From Rhynchosporium graminicola (lineage: Eukaryota; Ascomycota; Leotiomycetes; Helotiales; Ploettnerulaceae), in contig FJUW01000038.1 of NCBI GenBank assembly GCA_900074885.1, positions 186,001 through 250,000 of the forward strand: a DNA stretch of 64,000 nt. Reading direction: 5' to 3'. Both the position numbers and the translations under genes were made by a program. Positions 35,901 to 47,162 of this stretch are shown here, piece after piece. Each line of letters begins with the position of its first letter. Position 1 is the first letter of the stretch. Below the pieces are notes generated by a model. The model ran no database searches. It worked only from the letters and a program-made list of their open reading frames with translations, and was not told where the DNA came from.

Positions 35901-37151
35901 CAATGGTCAACCTTGCGTAACACAAAATATGCTGAAGAAACGCCACAGGTAAAAGCAAAATCACAAAATTAAAAACTTCACATTTCTTGCCCGAGTCTTC
36001 GTGTAACGTCGTACGATACCAACCAACAACCTTTACTTTCCTGATTGAGAGGATTAGCATTCATATCCCCACGAAAGACGAGAGTTTACTCTCCCCCTAA
36101 GTACTTGCGACAGTGGATCAAATCCATGACCCTTAAGCTCCGAGTGGTTATATACCTTGGTATGCCTTGAAGCACGGGTCAAAGACTGGTCAAACATGAG
36201 AATAAAGGACCCAAGGAGAGTTCAAGAAACCTAGAGGTAGCTCGACGTGGTCTTCTCACTGGCCAAATACCCTAGTATTCTATCCACACAGCCTCCATAT
36301 GTTTCCCTCAAAGTACCCACAATCACAAGTAATTAGGGGGGGAAGAGTATCAGTCAGCGGAAGTAGACTCCAGACTGTCAGATAGCCTGTGTCAGCCTTG
36401 TAGAGTAAATCAACAAGTATCTTCGGTGTAGTCTTTGTGGACTCCGCTATTGGCTATCTTTTGAGGCCGATCGTTCGCGCAAATGTAACATGGATCTTGC
36501 GAAACAATTCTCACAATTTACTTTGGGTTGAACACAGACGATTCTTCGGATGCCTCGGAGATTTCCCATCAGTGTATTCGCCGGTCGTGACAGCTTGGGA
36601 GCCCATGTATTGGACGTGACGGCCAGGGCGTGTAGGGAGTGAAGCGCTGGGGACGGAGGACAAGGTCGATTTTGGGAGGTGGATACCCCCTTGCAGATCA
36701 ACGGCCTTTGAAACTGTGCGGCACTTTGATGCCACGGGAGATCATTGTAGTTCATCGCCATTAATCAAGTTTCATAAGATTTGACGCAACTTCTCCGAAA
36801 ATTAGCTTGCCTGAGGCAGCACTTTCACTAGGAGAAGCCCTAATATATTATCGCTTGTAGAGAGTTGACCAGGATTCAAGGATCTTCAAATCGAAAGCGG
36901 GATAACAAAGTGCAAAGAGTAAAATACCAAAGATTTTATTACGAAACAAGGCATCTAAGCATCTATTATCGCTTAATTGCTCTGAACCCCTATTCACCCC
37001 TGATCAGTGAAGTATCGAGGCTGTTTGTAGGTGGGCGAGGCATCGAAAGTGAAAGGCAAGGGACAAATGCGACGAGGGCTTTGGCCACCAAGAGCAGAGG
37101 CACATTTCCAAGAAAGCAGGCAAAGTGGATTACAGACCCTCTCCGACGAAT
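32941..37151. other. 4.2-kb region without a recognised gene
   Basis: Open frames at 33224-33571 (-), 34022-34528 (+, 168 aa), 34959-35330 (+) and 35671-36060 (-, hydrophobic stretches) have no domains I recognise and no start or splice context that singles them out. They could be remnants of lost genes. No inverted or direct repeat was found beyond the transposon edge. Confidence 0.4.
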
Positions 37152-38731
37152 ATGGCGCTCTCGCGAGTTCCAGGGGATGAGGACTTATACGTTGGTGGGT
37201 ATGTTAAGCCGCCATGTTTGCACTTGCCACTTCAGCCTCACTCCCAGATCTATTTACACACGTGATGGTCTTCTCCATTTTCCTCCTGGGGCAAATTGCG
37301 ATTGAAGAGCGGAGCAGAAATACTTCAGCATCTTACATGAAACCCAGCGCTAACAAGTGGACAGAGTCTTCACATTGCGCCGCTCGTCGGCTCTTGAAGA
37401 GAAGAATATCACCCATATTGTCTCCGTGTTGAAGTACGACTTCAAAGATTTTCAACATTGGGAAAAGTACAGCCAGCTGAGTATCGAGGTTGATGATGTC
37501 GATGATGAGAATCTGCTGGTCGAGTTTGAAAAGACTGGGCAGTTCATTGAGGATGGGCTGAAGAGTGAGAAGGGTGGCAAAAAAGGAGCTGTGTTGGTTC
37601 ATTGGTGAGTTTTTATTCTTTCATTTCGGATGCATGTCAATGGTTCCTGCTATAGTATAGTTTAAGATGCCAGTGCAGCCCAAGGAAGGATGTAGCATGG
37701 CACAATTCCTCAAGCTTATGGAGTCAGAAAACGAGAAGCTGTTTATTGAGGTATATAATATATTGTGGCTAAATTCGGTGTTTCTTCCTCTTGAACCGCT
37801 TGGTGCATGACAATCCTGCCACACGCAGGATTTTGGATGGCCGTTTGTTGTTTTCATGCAGGTCAATCTCGCTAACCTTTTTTTCAGTGCGATGGGCAAA
37901 TCCCGCTCTGTTACGGTCACGATAGCCTATCTGCTTCGCAAATACCCACATCATACAGTCAAGTCCGCACTTGAGCTGATACGAGAATCAAGACCTATCG
38001 CTGAGCCCAACGATGGCTTTATGGCCCAACTACAGCTCTACAAGGATATGGGATGTCCACGTGACATCGAAGCTCAACCTAAATATCAAAGATGGCTCTA
38101 TGATCAAGAAGTTGGCCTGGCCCTTGCAGCTGGTATGGCACCAGAAAGAGTCCGATTCAGGGACGAAGAGGAAAATATTGAACAGGGAAGCAACGGGAAA
38201 GAAGTCGAGCTACGGTGCAGGAAATGTCGGTAAGTACTACGTTTCTGACTTTCATTGCCTCACAGCTATGCTAACACCATTCATAGTCGCACTTTAGCTA
38301 CAAGCCCACACCTCGTTGATCATCTTCCTTCGCCTTCAAAGATCCAAGCTTTGACAGCAGATGGGCCGATATCGTCGCTCAACCCATCTCTACCACCTCC
38401 CCCTCTCCATAGTGCCTGCACTCACCACTTCCTGCACCCTGTTTCTTGGATGCGACCAGCTCTTGAGCAAGGAATACTTAGTGGCCGATTAGAGTGCCCA
38501 AATCCGAAGTGTGGAGGTCAACTGGGGCGTTATGCATGGCAGGGCATGCGATGTAGCTGCGGAGTATGGGTATGCCCAGCATTCAGTCTCCAAAAAGGGC
38601 GCGTCGACGAAGTCACAAAGAAGTTTGAGCAGGGTTTCACGAAGTCAGGGAACGTGGGGAACGAAGCCGAGTCGAGGACGGGACATAGTATAAGGCTACC
38701 ACCGGGAATGAAGGGAAAAGGAAACCTCTAG
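37152..38731 (+). CDS. YVH1: YVH1 dual-specificity phosphatase
   Basis: Four exons (37152-37198, 37365-37604, 37888-38229, 38287-38731) give 357 aa. The short first exon encodes MALSRVPGDEDLYVGG, joined to VFTLRRSSALEEKNITH. The catalytic motif is H95-C96-A-M-G-K-S-R102, the CX5R signature of dual-specificity phosphatases. The C-terminal zinc-binding half has CRKC, CTHHFLHPVSWM, LECPNPKCGG and MRCSCGVWVCPAF. Yeast Yvh1 acts in 60S ribosome maturation, releasing Mrt4, through the zinc domain. The second intron (283 nt) splits the codon of the catalytic Cys. The gene converges on VFA1. Confidence 0.95.
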
Positions 38732-40523
38732 GGCCGGGAGGGTGAGCTTAGTTACTGGAGACTTCCTACTGCAGAAGTGCATGGACTATAAAGAGCCTAA
38801 TTTGTAGCTATACAGCGCAAGCATGATTTATCATTGGATTCATGCAAGTCAGATCAGCACGTTCCTGACCAGCATGCACTGTTGTCGCCCGGCATCGAGT
38901 ATTCTCAGATGCACTGATGCCATCAAGCACCATTTTGAGAATAGACTTCGATCACCTAGGACTTGATAGGGGCTCATGTACATATGGAATAAGCACGACC
39001 AGCGCATTCACAGTATGCATCGTTTGGAAGCGGCACAGTGAGACACGGATAAGGAACGGCGGTGCGGATTCCTAAGTTGATGATGAATTTACGCTCGTGA
39101 TAGTTTCCGCTTTCTGGTTCTTACTGAAATCCTCGGATGGGCACATTGGCTGATGAAGAGGGTAAACCATACACCGCAACTTATGTTGCATAATACGAGC
39201 GACAGAAAGACCAGAATGCTGGAATTCCGTCAGCCAAAGTCACCGTATTGACCGAGTGCCCGAGATCCGTCCAGATCCTGCAGAGATATTGAGTAACGCC
39301 GAGAAGTTGTGATTAGACAGCATTACACTGTAACGCCAGATGTGGGCTGGGCTCGCTCTCCAACCCTACACTAAGCTTGATGTGCTGACAGAAAATGATT
39401 AGATAAACTCTATTGCAGATATCAGATTCACTAGATACGCGGGGAACTCAAGGGCTGTGTGTTGTGTCTCAACCAAAGGCTGTCATCGTGGCACAACATA
39501 ACAATCCGAGGACTTCGGGACGCAATGTCAGACTTCCCGACCCCGAGATGCGCTTCGTAAACACTGTACTTTGCTTTCTGGCCCGCTTTACGCAAAGTGT
39601 GAGAGATATCTGCGTGTAGCTGGAAATAACAAGCGAATTTTGCTGACAAGCCTGGAATTCGATCCCTTTTCTATCCATCACCAAATATACCAAAGAACCG
39701 GCCTATAGAGGGGTAGAGGAGCTCATATCGAGTCTAAATTATGTGGCTGATGCAAGGGTTGTAGCAACCGGGCAGTAAGCACTAGCACCAATAGCCCTCA
39801 TTCTGATGCAAGCGAGTTGAAGACCCCACCCCAGAACCACAAGACAGCATACACCTGCCTGACCTCATTTGCTTGAAATGGATGGTCTGAATTGATTTTG
39901 AAGCCAAATTGTGACCTCTTACAATAGCCTATAAGGTGTTCCGCAAGCCCCAATGTAACAATGTTGGTCGCTCGAAAGCCAACGCAATTCAGCCTGCTGA
40001 TTGCGGTGCAAGCAACCCCAATGAATTGTCTACCAAGCTAAATAATAAATTGTATGCTGAGAGCCTGGTAAAATCCAATAAATCCTTGTTGATTTCGAGG
40101 CACATGGCAAATGGACTGCACGGGTCGATCATCAGGGATGTTTCTCATCAGCGGTCCTCGCTCCTCGATCGTACACTTCAAAATTCCAGAAGGAATTGAG
40201 TATCTCGAAATGGTATATCGCTGGAGCCTAGACTGGAGAGGAAGCTATCGTGCTACACAAATGGACTTGATGCCAAAAGCGAGGCTAGACGTATCGCCAG
40301 TCCGGGGCTGACTGTACCGGATGTTGCTGCACATTTACCAGTCTAGCGTTCCCAATTTTTTTTGTAGCCGTAACAGATAGGCATTCGGACCTCTTAGAAA
40401 GCCAGAGGAGTGGGTGCTCTAGGTATGACCAAATCATATCGAAATTGGCATAATCACGTGATTGAACACAGATGACCATTTTGGTCGCTCCGAGAATGGT
40501 CTATGGCTCGGGAGTGTGGTCGA
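38732..40523. other. 1.8-kb region between convergent YVH1 and VFA1
   Basis: Contains the 3' flanks of both genes. Short frames (39413-39619, 39431-39693, 39936-40311) have no domains. No repeat or RNA gene seen. Confidence 0.5.
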
Positions 40524-41158
40524 TTAAGGAAAGCCTTTCGGGACTGTTGGAAACATATTCGGATTCTGAAGGCGGTCTCTGTTGCGTTTCGCAATTTCTG
40601 CATTCTTCTTCTTCTCGATTCGCTGCTGGTAAAACGTTTTCTGCAGAGCGAACACCCTGGGCTCTTCCTCAACCACAGCCGGTGTAAGTTCGTCCGACTT
40701 CTTCTGCAGATTTTCTGATTAGTGGCATCCTTAATATTTTGGTCTTTGGCACCTTTTCGTCTGCCTTCTTGTCGGCAGTTTTCTCGTCCTTGTCCTTATC
40801 TTTCTCCTTTTCCTTGTCTTTCTCTTTCTCCTTCTCCTTTTTCTTCTTTTGCTTTTCTTCAAATTCTTGCTTGAGCCGTTCAACTTCTGCGTCTATCTCT
40901 TTCTTCTTCTTAGCAGCTACCGCTGCCGCATCAATGATCGGGTTGCAAAACCCCTTATCTTTGAGGTGCGAGGGACAAACATAGAAGAAATCCTAGACCG
41001 ATATAAGTGACTGGAGTACACAAATGAGAGTTCTCGTCACCCACCCTGTTCTCAGGAGCAACCATCACACTGGTACTAGGTCTGTAACATATTTCGCAGG
41101 CTTTTGAGGCGGTATCAGCGACTTTACGATGGGTGTAGATATTGGCAAAAGATGCCAT
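40524..41158 (-). CDS. VFA1: VFA1 (VPS4-associated protein 1)
   Basis: Three exons (41158-41045, 40992-40753, 40703-40524) give 177 aa. The N-terminus has the zinc-binding core CEICYRPS...DFFYVCPSHLKDKGFC. The middle is a highly charged Lys/Glu/Asp-rich helix. The C-terminus has VFALQKTFYQQRIEKKKNAEIAKRNRDRL, typical of the family and likely the Vps4-binding part. Yeast Vfa1 binds the ESCRT ATPase Vps4 at endosomes. The second intron has a weak donor (GTGCCA), but skipping it would shift the frame and lose the conserved C-terminus. Confidence 0.9.
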
Positions 41159-41539
41159 TGTTAGGAGTGTTTACTGAGGAGATTAGAAACTTATTCCGTG
41201 AATGTATATGTATGCTCCGATAAGTGTTATGGAGAGATATAAAGCATGGCAACGCTCCTGTGACGTTGATTGAACGTTTGAACAACGACACCCCTGCAAT
41301 CTTAGCGCTCGGTCACGTTTCCACTCCAGACCACATTTCGACTTCATTGACTTCATCCGGAATTGACCCTGGACATCTCACGCTGCAGTTCTACACAGGG
41401 TCTAACAAATCAGAAATTTTTTGGGGTTGTGGTACATTTGCAATTGGCTTCACACCTCTGGCATTCCAATTGCTTCAAATTCATATTGTATTCTTGTGGA
41501 ATCTCTCCTTATATGGAGATACCCCGGAGCTTCACTCGC

Positions 41540-42440
41540 CCGAAAGGAGCTTCTGATATGTCTGGGCATAAGGAACTCTGATGAGTTGAAAGGGGGCGGC
41601 CCAACGCGAGAATGTCTCCCTTGTGCGCGAAAGTCTCTTCTCAAACTCACCAAAATGCCCGTTCAATTCTCTGACATACGTAGTAACTCGTAGCCGTTGT
41701 TGCTCCATTCTCCTGAAAGCCGTGTTGCGTCTGAACCACATCGATATCCTCGAGGACCTCCTGATTAAGGTCATAATGTTGCATCCAGCAATTTCTTGTG
41801 ATCAGGGCACATGTTTGCGGATCCGACGGGAATGGTCCAGTGCGAAATTGTCTTTCCACTTCCTGCTCGTGGAATCGAGCTCCGGCAAAACTTCATGCCC
41901 CATCATGACAATATATATATTGCGAATCCCAGGGTAAATGGTCTTAGCGTCGGCATAGTCGCCGTTTGGTCGAGGCAGGAAAGACTCGGTAGAATCAACA
42001 AGCCATCAAGTAAGACGCTTCCACCAGCTGATTTTCCACCAGCTGATTTGTACATACTTGGAATTCTGCGAGCTTGACTTTGAGATCTTGGTCCAGGAGA
42101 AGATTGCGCGGGTGTGTATCGTATTGTATAAATCTTTTTCGATGCAGCTACTCGACTGCTTCGGCAGCTTGGTTGTACCATTGCAGTCTCTGGTCCAGAG
42201 GAGTGTCAGAGTTTGCCGTAAGATACTTTCTGAGGTCCCCGTTTGTTACGTACTCAAGAAGCAATCCATCCGGCGTAAATGTTTTCCAGCCGATAATTAG
42301 AGGATGACTCGCCATGATCTCAAGGAGTTGGGTCTATTTCTGAAGCTCTGAAATTTTGCCTTGCGTGTATGGATACTTCACCAATAAAAGTTATCTCCAC
42401 CACGACCAATCATTCGCTTGATGCCGGAGAGATAGTACGC
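41540..42440 (-). pseudogene. Decayed fungal protein kinase
   Basis: Read on the minus strand, conserved kinase pieces appear in order but in more than one frame. They are RMIGRGGDNFYW; then, in another frame, YPYTQGKISELQ and TQLLEIMASHPLI; then DGLLLEYVTNGDLRKYL and DQRLQWYNQAAEAVE; then a TAG stop at 42148-42150 where the usual YLH follows; then THPRNLLLDQDLKVKL (catalytic loop with the first Asp of HxD changed context) and IYIVMMGHEVLPELDS. A further stop follows the GKISELQK segment. A 15-nt tandem duplication lies at 42021-42050. Not functional as it stands. Confidence 0.75.
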
Positions 42441-44129
42441 GGTATCTGAACATCTTCGCTTTGGACATCACGAGTTCTCAGGGTAATATGGTTGATTAAG
42501 ATGTGGACATTCGTCGCCCCTCCTTGCAGCCATATTTTCATTGTGCGTCGATGTTGACGGTCATGTTCCACAGGACTATATACGTTTTATCATTGGCCTT
42601 GGGGGTGTTTAACTCTGCAATGATGCTCCAAATCAACGGGTAAGCTTTAGTGAGATTAGATGACGCTTGAAAGGCAGATAATGTTCTCGACACGTCTTTG
42701 CCAATTTTATGCTAAACCACAGGACCAAGACCAAGCTGTCCAGACCCAGACAAAACTCTTGTCACAAAGAGAATACAAGAACATTAGACTTTCAGGGACC
42801 AGGCATTTTACAGAAGATTTCACCACTTCATTTTAGCAAATAGATCAGTTCGCGTTATCAACAGGAGCCTGGCCGGGATGAAGGACATCTCCACGACATT
42901 TCCAGACCATCCAGCCGAGTGGGGCCTGTCAAAATACTTTTCATAATACAAGAGATGTTACCTGCTAGAATGATACCTCATATTGTGGTTATGCTATTAC
43001 TTTGCATTGAGACTTTTGGTAACCACCATCAAATCTTCGGAAGTCGGTGCTATGCTTCAATGCGCAGAGTGGTTCTTCAATATAGCCTGTACTACTCCAG
43101 TCAAAGTTTGCAGTGGTCAGTACTGGCCAGAATACTTGAGCTCATTGATTATAGAGATTGGATGCGCAAGCTGTGTCCTTTTATGGCTTCACTCATGTGC
43201 TTTACTCGTGTGATAAGTTAATTTGAAACACAAGTAAGCTGGCAAGCAAAATCGCATATAGTTTCGGAGGAATAATGTTTGTTCTGCGAGTCACAGGTGC
43301 GTAAGGAAACACAAGAGTACAATATAGTATATCCTTCGTCTAATAAACTGTCTTTAGTGCTACTTGCGTTTCCCATTACCTCTATATCTTCCTCCGTCGA
43401 ACTCGTACGGTGCTCATCACGGACATGTCTTTTCTAATTTTGTCGGGAAGTCTCTCGGCTATTGATCCGAAGTTCTAGAATGTAATTAAACTAAATACAT
43501 TTGGAAGTTTGGCCTCATTTAGCCTTATATTATACCTAGGTATGTCAAATGCTAGCTTCATCGGACAGTACGCTGAGCTGCCTTAGCAGGCATTTATTCT
43601 TGGAATCGGAGGTACTGAGTCCTTTATTATAGATTACGGGAGCCTCAATGTGAATATGCGGCTACGCTAATAAGCGCAATAAGTCACGTAGTGAATTGGT
43701 AGTGTTTCCCCAGAACCCTGGGAATTCAGGCGCCTTCGAGCGAAGTAAACAAAGCTACGCTTCTGCCGCTCAACAACTCAATTTTCGAGCTGATGGACCG
43801 CAGACCTGTGAAACCAGCGCAACATCAGTTGAAACTTTTGACTTGGAAGACCCTATCCATCAAGGGCAGTTGGAACTGAATTTCGCTCCCAAAATCATCT
43901 TCGAACCTGCGAATCAAAGGTCACGACCGCGTTGCTTTGTCTAGTCGTCACACACGATCTGCAAGGTCACCTTCGAATCTGCGAACCAGAATACTCTCCA
44001 CGAAAGACACACAGGTATGTAAAGCTCATCTATCTCTCTGATCACTCTGGAAAGTTGCCAAGTGAGAATTTCAGGAAGATTTTGTGACTAACAGTCCTTC
44101 TCCTGTAGAACACAACATAATCCATCATC
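42441..44129. other. Intergenic, upstream of the coiled-coil gene
   Basis: No gene supported. A frame at 43696-43944 could be a leader exon of the next gene but no splice link is clear. Two related motifs, TTCGAACCTGCGAATCA (about 43903) and TTCGAATCTGCGAACCA (about 43973), form a short direct repeat. Confidence 0.4.
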
Positions 44130-46463
44130 ATGAATCTCGAAGTGAAGACTTGTGTCCCTTCACTGAGAAGCGCAACTGCTGCACTTGAGCGACTCCGATG
44201 TGCCAAGTTGCAGAGCAGCGGTGCAGCATTCGATATTGAGCAACTTTCCTCGATTATTCGATTCATCGAACGATGGATAATTATAATGGAAGCCGACATC
44301 AATAACAACACACAGAATTCCGCAGTTAAAAGTTTGTTAGAGAGAGCAATAAAGGCCCGTGATAGCAACCTAGGTTTTTCGATCACGGAAGAGGAGGTTG
44401 TCATTTGGAGCGACTATATCGACTCGGGTGTGGGACGATCGCACGGGGAGGCTACTATTGAGAAGTATATGTACTATTGGATTTTCCCCGAATTAGACTC
44501 TAAGAGTACGCATCCTCTGAATAACCAACGGGATCTGAAGGAGGACTACAGCCAAGGTCTGAGATACGAATGTGGAAAGTTTCCCCTCTTCGGCAAAGAA
44601 GACGCCTCCGTTGTTCTAGAAATAGCGAAACCGTATTACTTTCACCTTATTGCAACAGTGGAAAGATTACAGGAATGTGCCAAGAAGAGAAGAAAAGCAA
44701 GATTGAGCCATCACGAAGTGGCCGGCATTAATTTTCTGCTCTATCATTTCCGAAGCAGGACTGAAGTCGACTTAAGCGAGTCTTTTGCTGAGGCCAACAG
44801 ACGAGTCGACACGGCGGCTCAAAGAAATGAAGGGTTGGTAATGCCGAGACTCGATGTTCGAGCAATCTCGATCAGTTTTGCTTCTATGCAGATTTCGACG
44901 CCCTTGACAAAACACAAGAACCAGAAAGGCTCCGCTAACGCTCAGGCCCGCCAAAAAGAGGCGAGCCACGCAAATGCTCCACTTCAAATCAAGACCCTGT
45001 TACCTTCACTTTCAAAGTTGGTCTCAACTACTATGCAGAGAAGACTCGTAAACTTCCAAGCAATCGTCAAACAAGGAGAAGAAGTATCAGTAGACGAGAC
45101 CGCGGCAGACGAAATCTTGACTCTCTGTCGAAATATCTTCGCGCTTGGTATTGTACCAGTCAATTGGACCAGGAACGCGTTACATCCACAAGTGACGGCC
45201 TTGAGAAAGCTGATCAAAGCCACGAAAATGGTGGGAGTCGAGCGGATGTCATTGAGCACCGAGGAATCGCGTAGCATATCAAACATATTCGACGTTACGC
45301 CTCAACCTCTGAGGCAGTTTATGGAGATGGACGAAAGTGTCTCTAGTGCCGAGGTCCATGCAACCAGCAGCAACCCTCCAGCATCAGAACATCCAAGCAA
45401 TAACACCGAAGGACGACATCAAGACGAGTATTCGGCAGAAGGACAGTCGGACGAGGGTCATCATTCAAAGAAAACCGAATCGGCAGAGAAAAAGTTCGAA
45501 AACTTCATAAACGCAGCCTCCAACAAATTAGATGCAATCATGACGACGTTATACGATGACATTGAGCAAGATCTCGGTCTCCTACCTCAAGTTCCGGACT
45601 TTTTTTGCCGGGAACTTGCTCTTGTAGAGAATGGTATTGTAAATTTGAGAATGAAGGGCCAGAAATCACTCAAGGAAGCCGACCGATTGATGGAGAAAAG
45701 AGTCTCTGCTGCGGATGCCGAAATCTCAGCCCTAAAGCTGAAGCTAGCAGAAGCCACTCGATCAGCCGGCGAAGATCATACGAAGCTGAAGGTTGAATCG
45801 GACCGAAAGATCTCGATGCTAGAAAATCAACTACACCTCACACAGTCCGAATACGACAAATTCAAGACAGCTACGAATAAACAACAAGGTTCCCTAAATT
45901 CAATGCTCTCGCTTTCCCGAAAGGAAGCCAGCGAGTTGCAGAGAAAATGCGATGTCGGAATGGAGAGTGAGAAAATCTCTGGCCTGGACTATGATTCTCT
46001 TTCGCAGCAGTTTAAGGCTACGAACACCGAGCAGCAGGGTTTGTCCGCTAGTCAGAAGCTGAAGATCACGGCCTTAGAGAAGGAGCTCGCTGTTCTTAGG
46101 TCTCATCGTACCAACCCTGCGGTTGAGAAAGACGTAGTTGCTCGATCTGTGGCTAGTGCAGTTGCCATCAAGGAAGCTGAGTTGGAGAGAAAGCATGTCA
46201 CCGAGGGAAATGCGAGTGCTCGAACTTCTGCTGATGCGCTTGCCAAGAAGCAAGCTGAGCTGGATAGCAAGGAGCAGGAACTTGACTTCAAGCAAAGAGA
46301 GTTGGATAGCGCACATGTCCGATTCCAGACGTCCCAGGAAGGACAAAATGAGGCGATGAAAGACAGGGAGCTTCAAATTTCTGAACTGAAGGAATCTCTT
46401 GCTGTGATTGAGAATATTTCGGCACGAGGTCAAGGTTTCTGGGCGCCAGATAACTTGTCTTGA
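44130..46463 (+). CDS. Large helical / coiled-coil protein of unknown function
   Basis: Single-exon 777-aa frame. I do not recognise a known domain. The N-terminal half carries short repeated modules of the pattern hydrophobic-S-x-x-E-x-x-x-I at about residues 34-46 (FDIEQLSSIIRFI), 84-97 (SITEEEVVIWSDYI), 191-204 (RLSHHEVAGINFLL), 319-333 (VSVDETAADEILTL) and 374-388 (SLSTEESRSISNIF). A Ser/Asn/Glu-rich linker (about 405-445) precedes a long predicted coiled coil (about 490-765), rich in E, K, Q and A heptads. The end (AKKQAELDSKEQELDFKQRELDS) is strongly repetitive. No signal peptide or membrane segment is seen. The next locus is a broken relative. Confidence 0.7.
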   Translation: MNLEVKTCVPSLRSATAALERLRCAKLQSSGAAFDIEQLSSIIRFIERWIIIMEADINNNTQNSAVKSLLERAIKARDSNLGFSITEEEVVIWSDYIDSGVGRSHGEATIEKYMYYWIFPELDSKSTHPLNNQRDLKEDYSQGLRYECGKFPLFGKEDASVVLEIAKPYYFHLIATVERLQECAKKRRKARLSHHEVAGINFLLYHFRSRTEVDLSESFAEANRRVDTAAQRNEGLVMPRLDVRAISISFASMQISTPLTKHKNQKGSANAQARQKEASHANAPLQIKTLLPSLSKLVSTTMQRRLVNFQAIVKQGEEVSVDETAADEILTLCRNIFALGIVPVNWTRNALHPQVTALRKLIKATKMVGVERMSLSTEESRSISNIFDVTPQPLRQFMEMDESVSSAEVHATSSNPPASEHPSNNTEGRHQDEYSAEGQSDEGHHSKKTESAEKKFENFINAASNKLDAIMTTLYDDIEQDLGLLPQVPDFFCRELALVENGIVNLRMKGQKSLKEADRLMEKRVSAADAEISALKLKLAEATRSAGEDHTKLKVESDRKISMLENQLHLTQSEYDKFKTATNKQQGSLNSMLSLSRKEASELQRKCDVGMESEKISGLDYDSLSQQFKATNTEQQGLSASQKLKITALEKELAVLRSHRTNPAVEKDVVARSVASAVAIKEAELERKHVTEGNASARTSADALAKKQAELDSKEQELDFKQRELDSAHVRFQTSQEGQNEAMKDRELQISELKESLAVIENISARGQGFWAPDNLS

Positions 46464-47162
46464 TCCTGTACATTGGATTGAGGGTTCCTTTGCGGTACAA
46501 AGCGAAGTAATCCTGTTTCTGTTACATATTATTGGTGTGTCACAGGGCTTAGAGTTGTCTATGGAGGCTGTCATGGAATGCTTGTGGTGGGAGCTCGGGC
46601 ACATGAGGTATACGAGATGAGGAACCTTGATATATGGACTGTACGAGTAGAGTTTATGGAGGTCGGCGCTTTTTTGCGGAGAAAGTGACGGCTTTCAGAG
46701 CAAAGCTTTTTGTGGGCGGATCTCGGCCAGCGGAGCTGAAGATTACTTTTGCCATGCCTCAAGGCCGCCGAATACATGAAATGAAATAAATTGAATCACC
46801 TGTTTGCCTTTCAATGCGCTCTTTCTACTTCGACCAGTCACCTTTGCCTGACATCGATAGGTAGTGAAGTCAGCTGTATTGTTGATTCGCTTAATTAGCG
46901 TGTTTACTCGGCCCCACCTGCCTGACCACCTGCACGCAACCGCTTTCTCTTTCAAGCAACTGCGACAATGGTTCGTCCCAAGCCTTCAGTTCTTCCACCA
47001 GCAAACGCAGCTTATCATGAGACTCAGATCGCGATTCATCCTCCAGAAATAAGTATTTCCTTGATCTGAATATCCTGTCTCCGTGGTAAGACTGGCATAT
47101 CCTCACCTTCGTTAGGAAACAGGCTGATGATCTCTCTCAAAGCTACAGGCAATCCTCTCACC
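46464..47162. other. Intergenic between the two coiled-coil loci
   Basis: No gene supported. Minus-strand frames at 46743-46955 and 46891-47106 have no recognised domain. Confidence 0.4.

Noticed and set aside
35671..36060. 129-aa minus-strand frame with hydrophobic stretches, considered as a PTH11/rhodopsin-like remnant
   Set aside because: The key motifs of that family are not visible and no adjoining exons could be found.
40739..40984. Ser/Phe-rich plus-strand frame
   Set aside because: It is the complement of the Lys/Glu-rich linker of VFA1; the composition is an artefact of that repeat.
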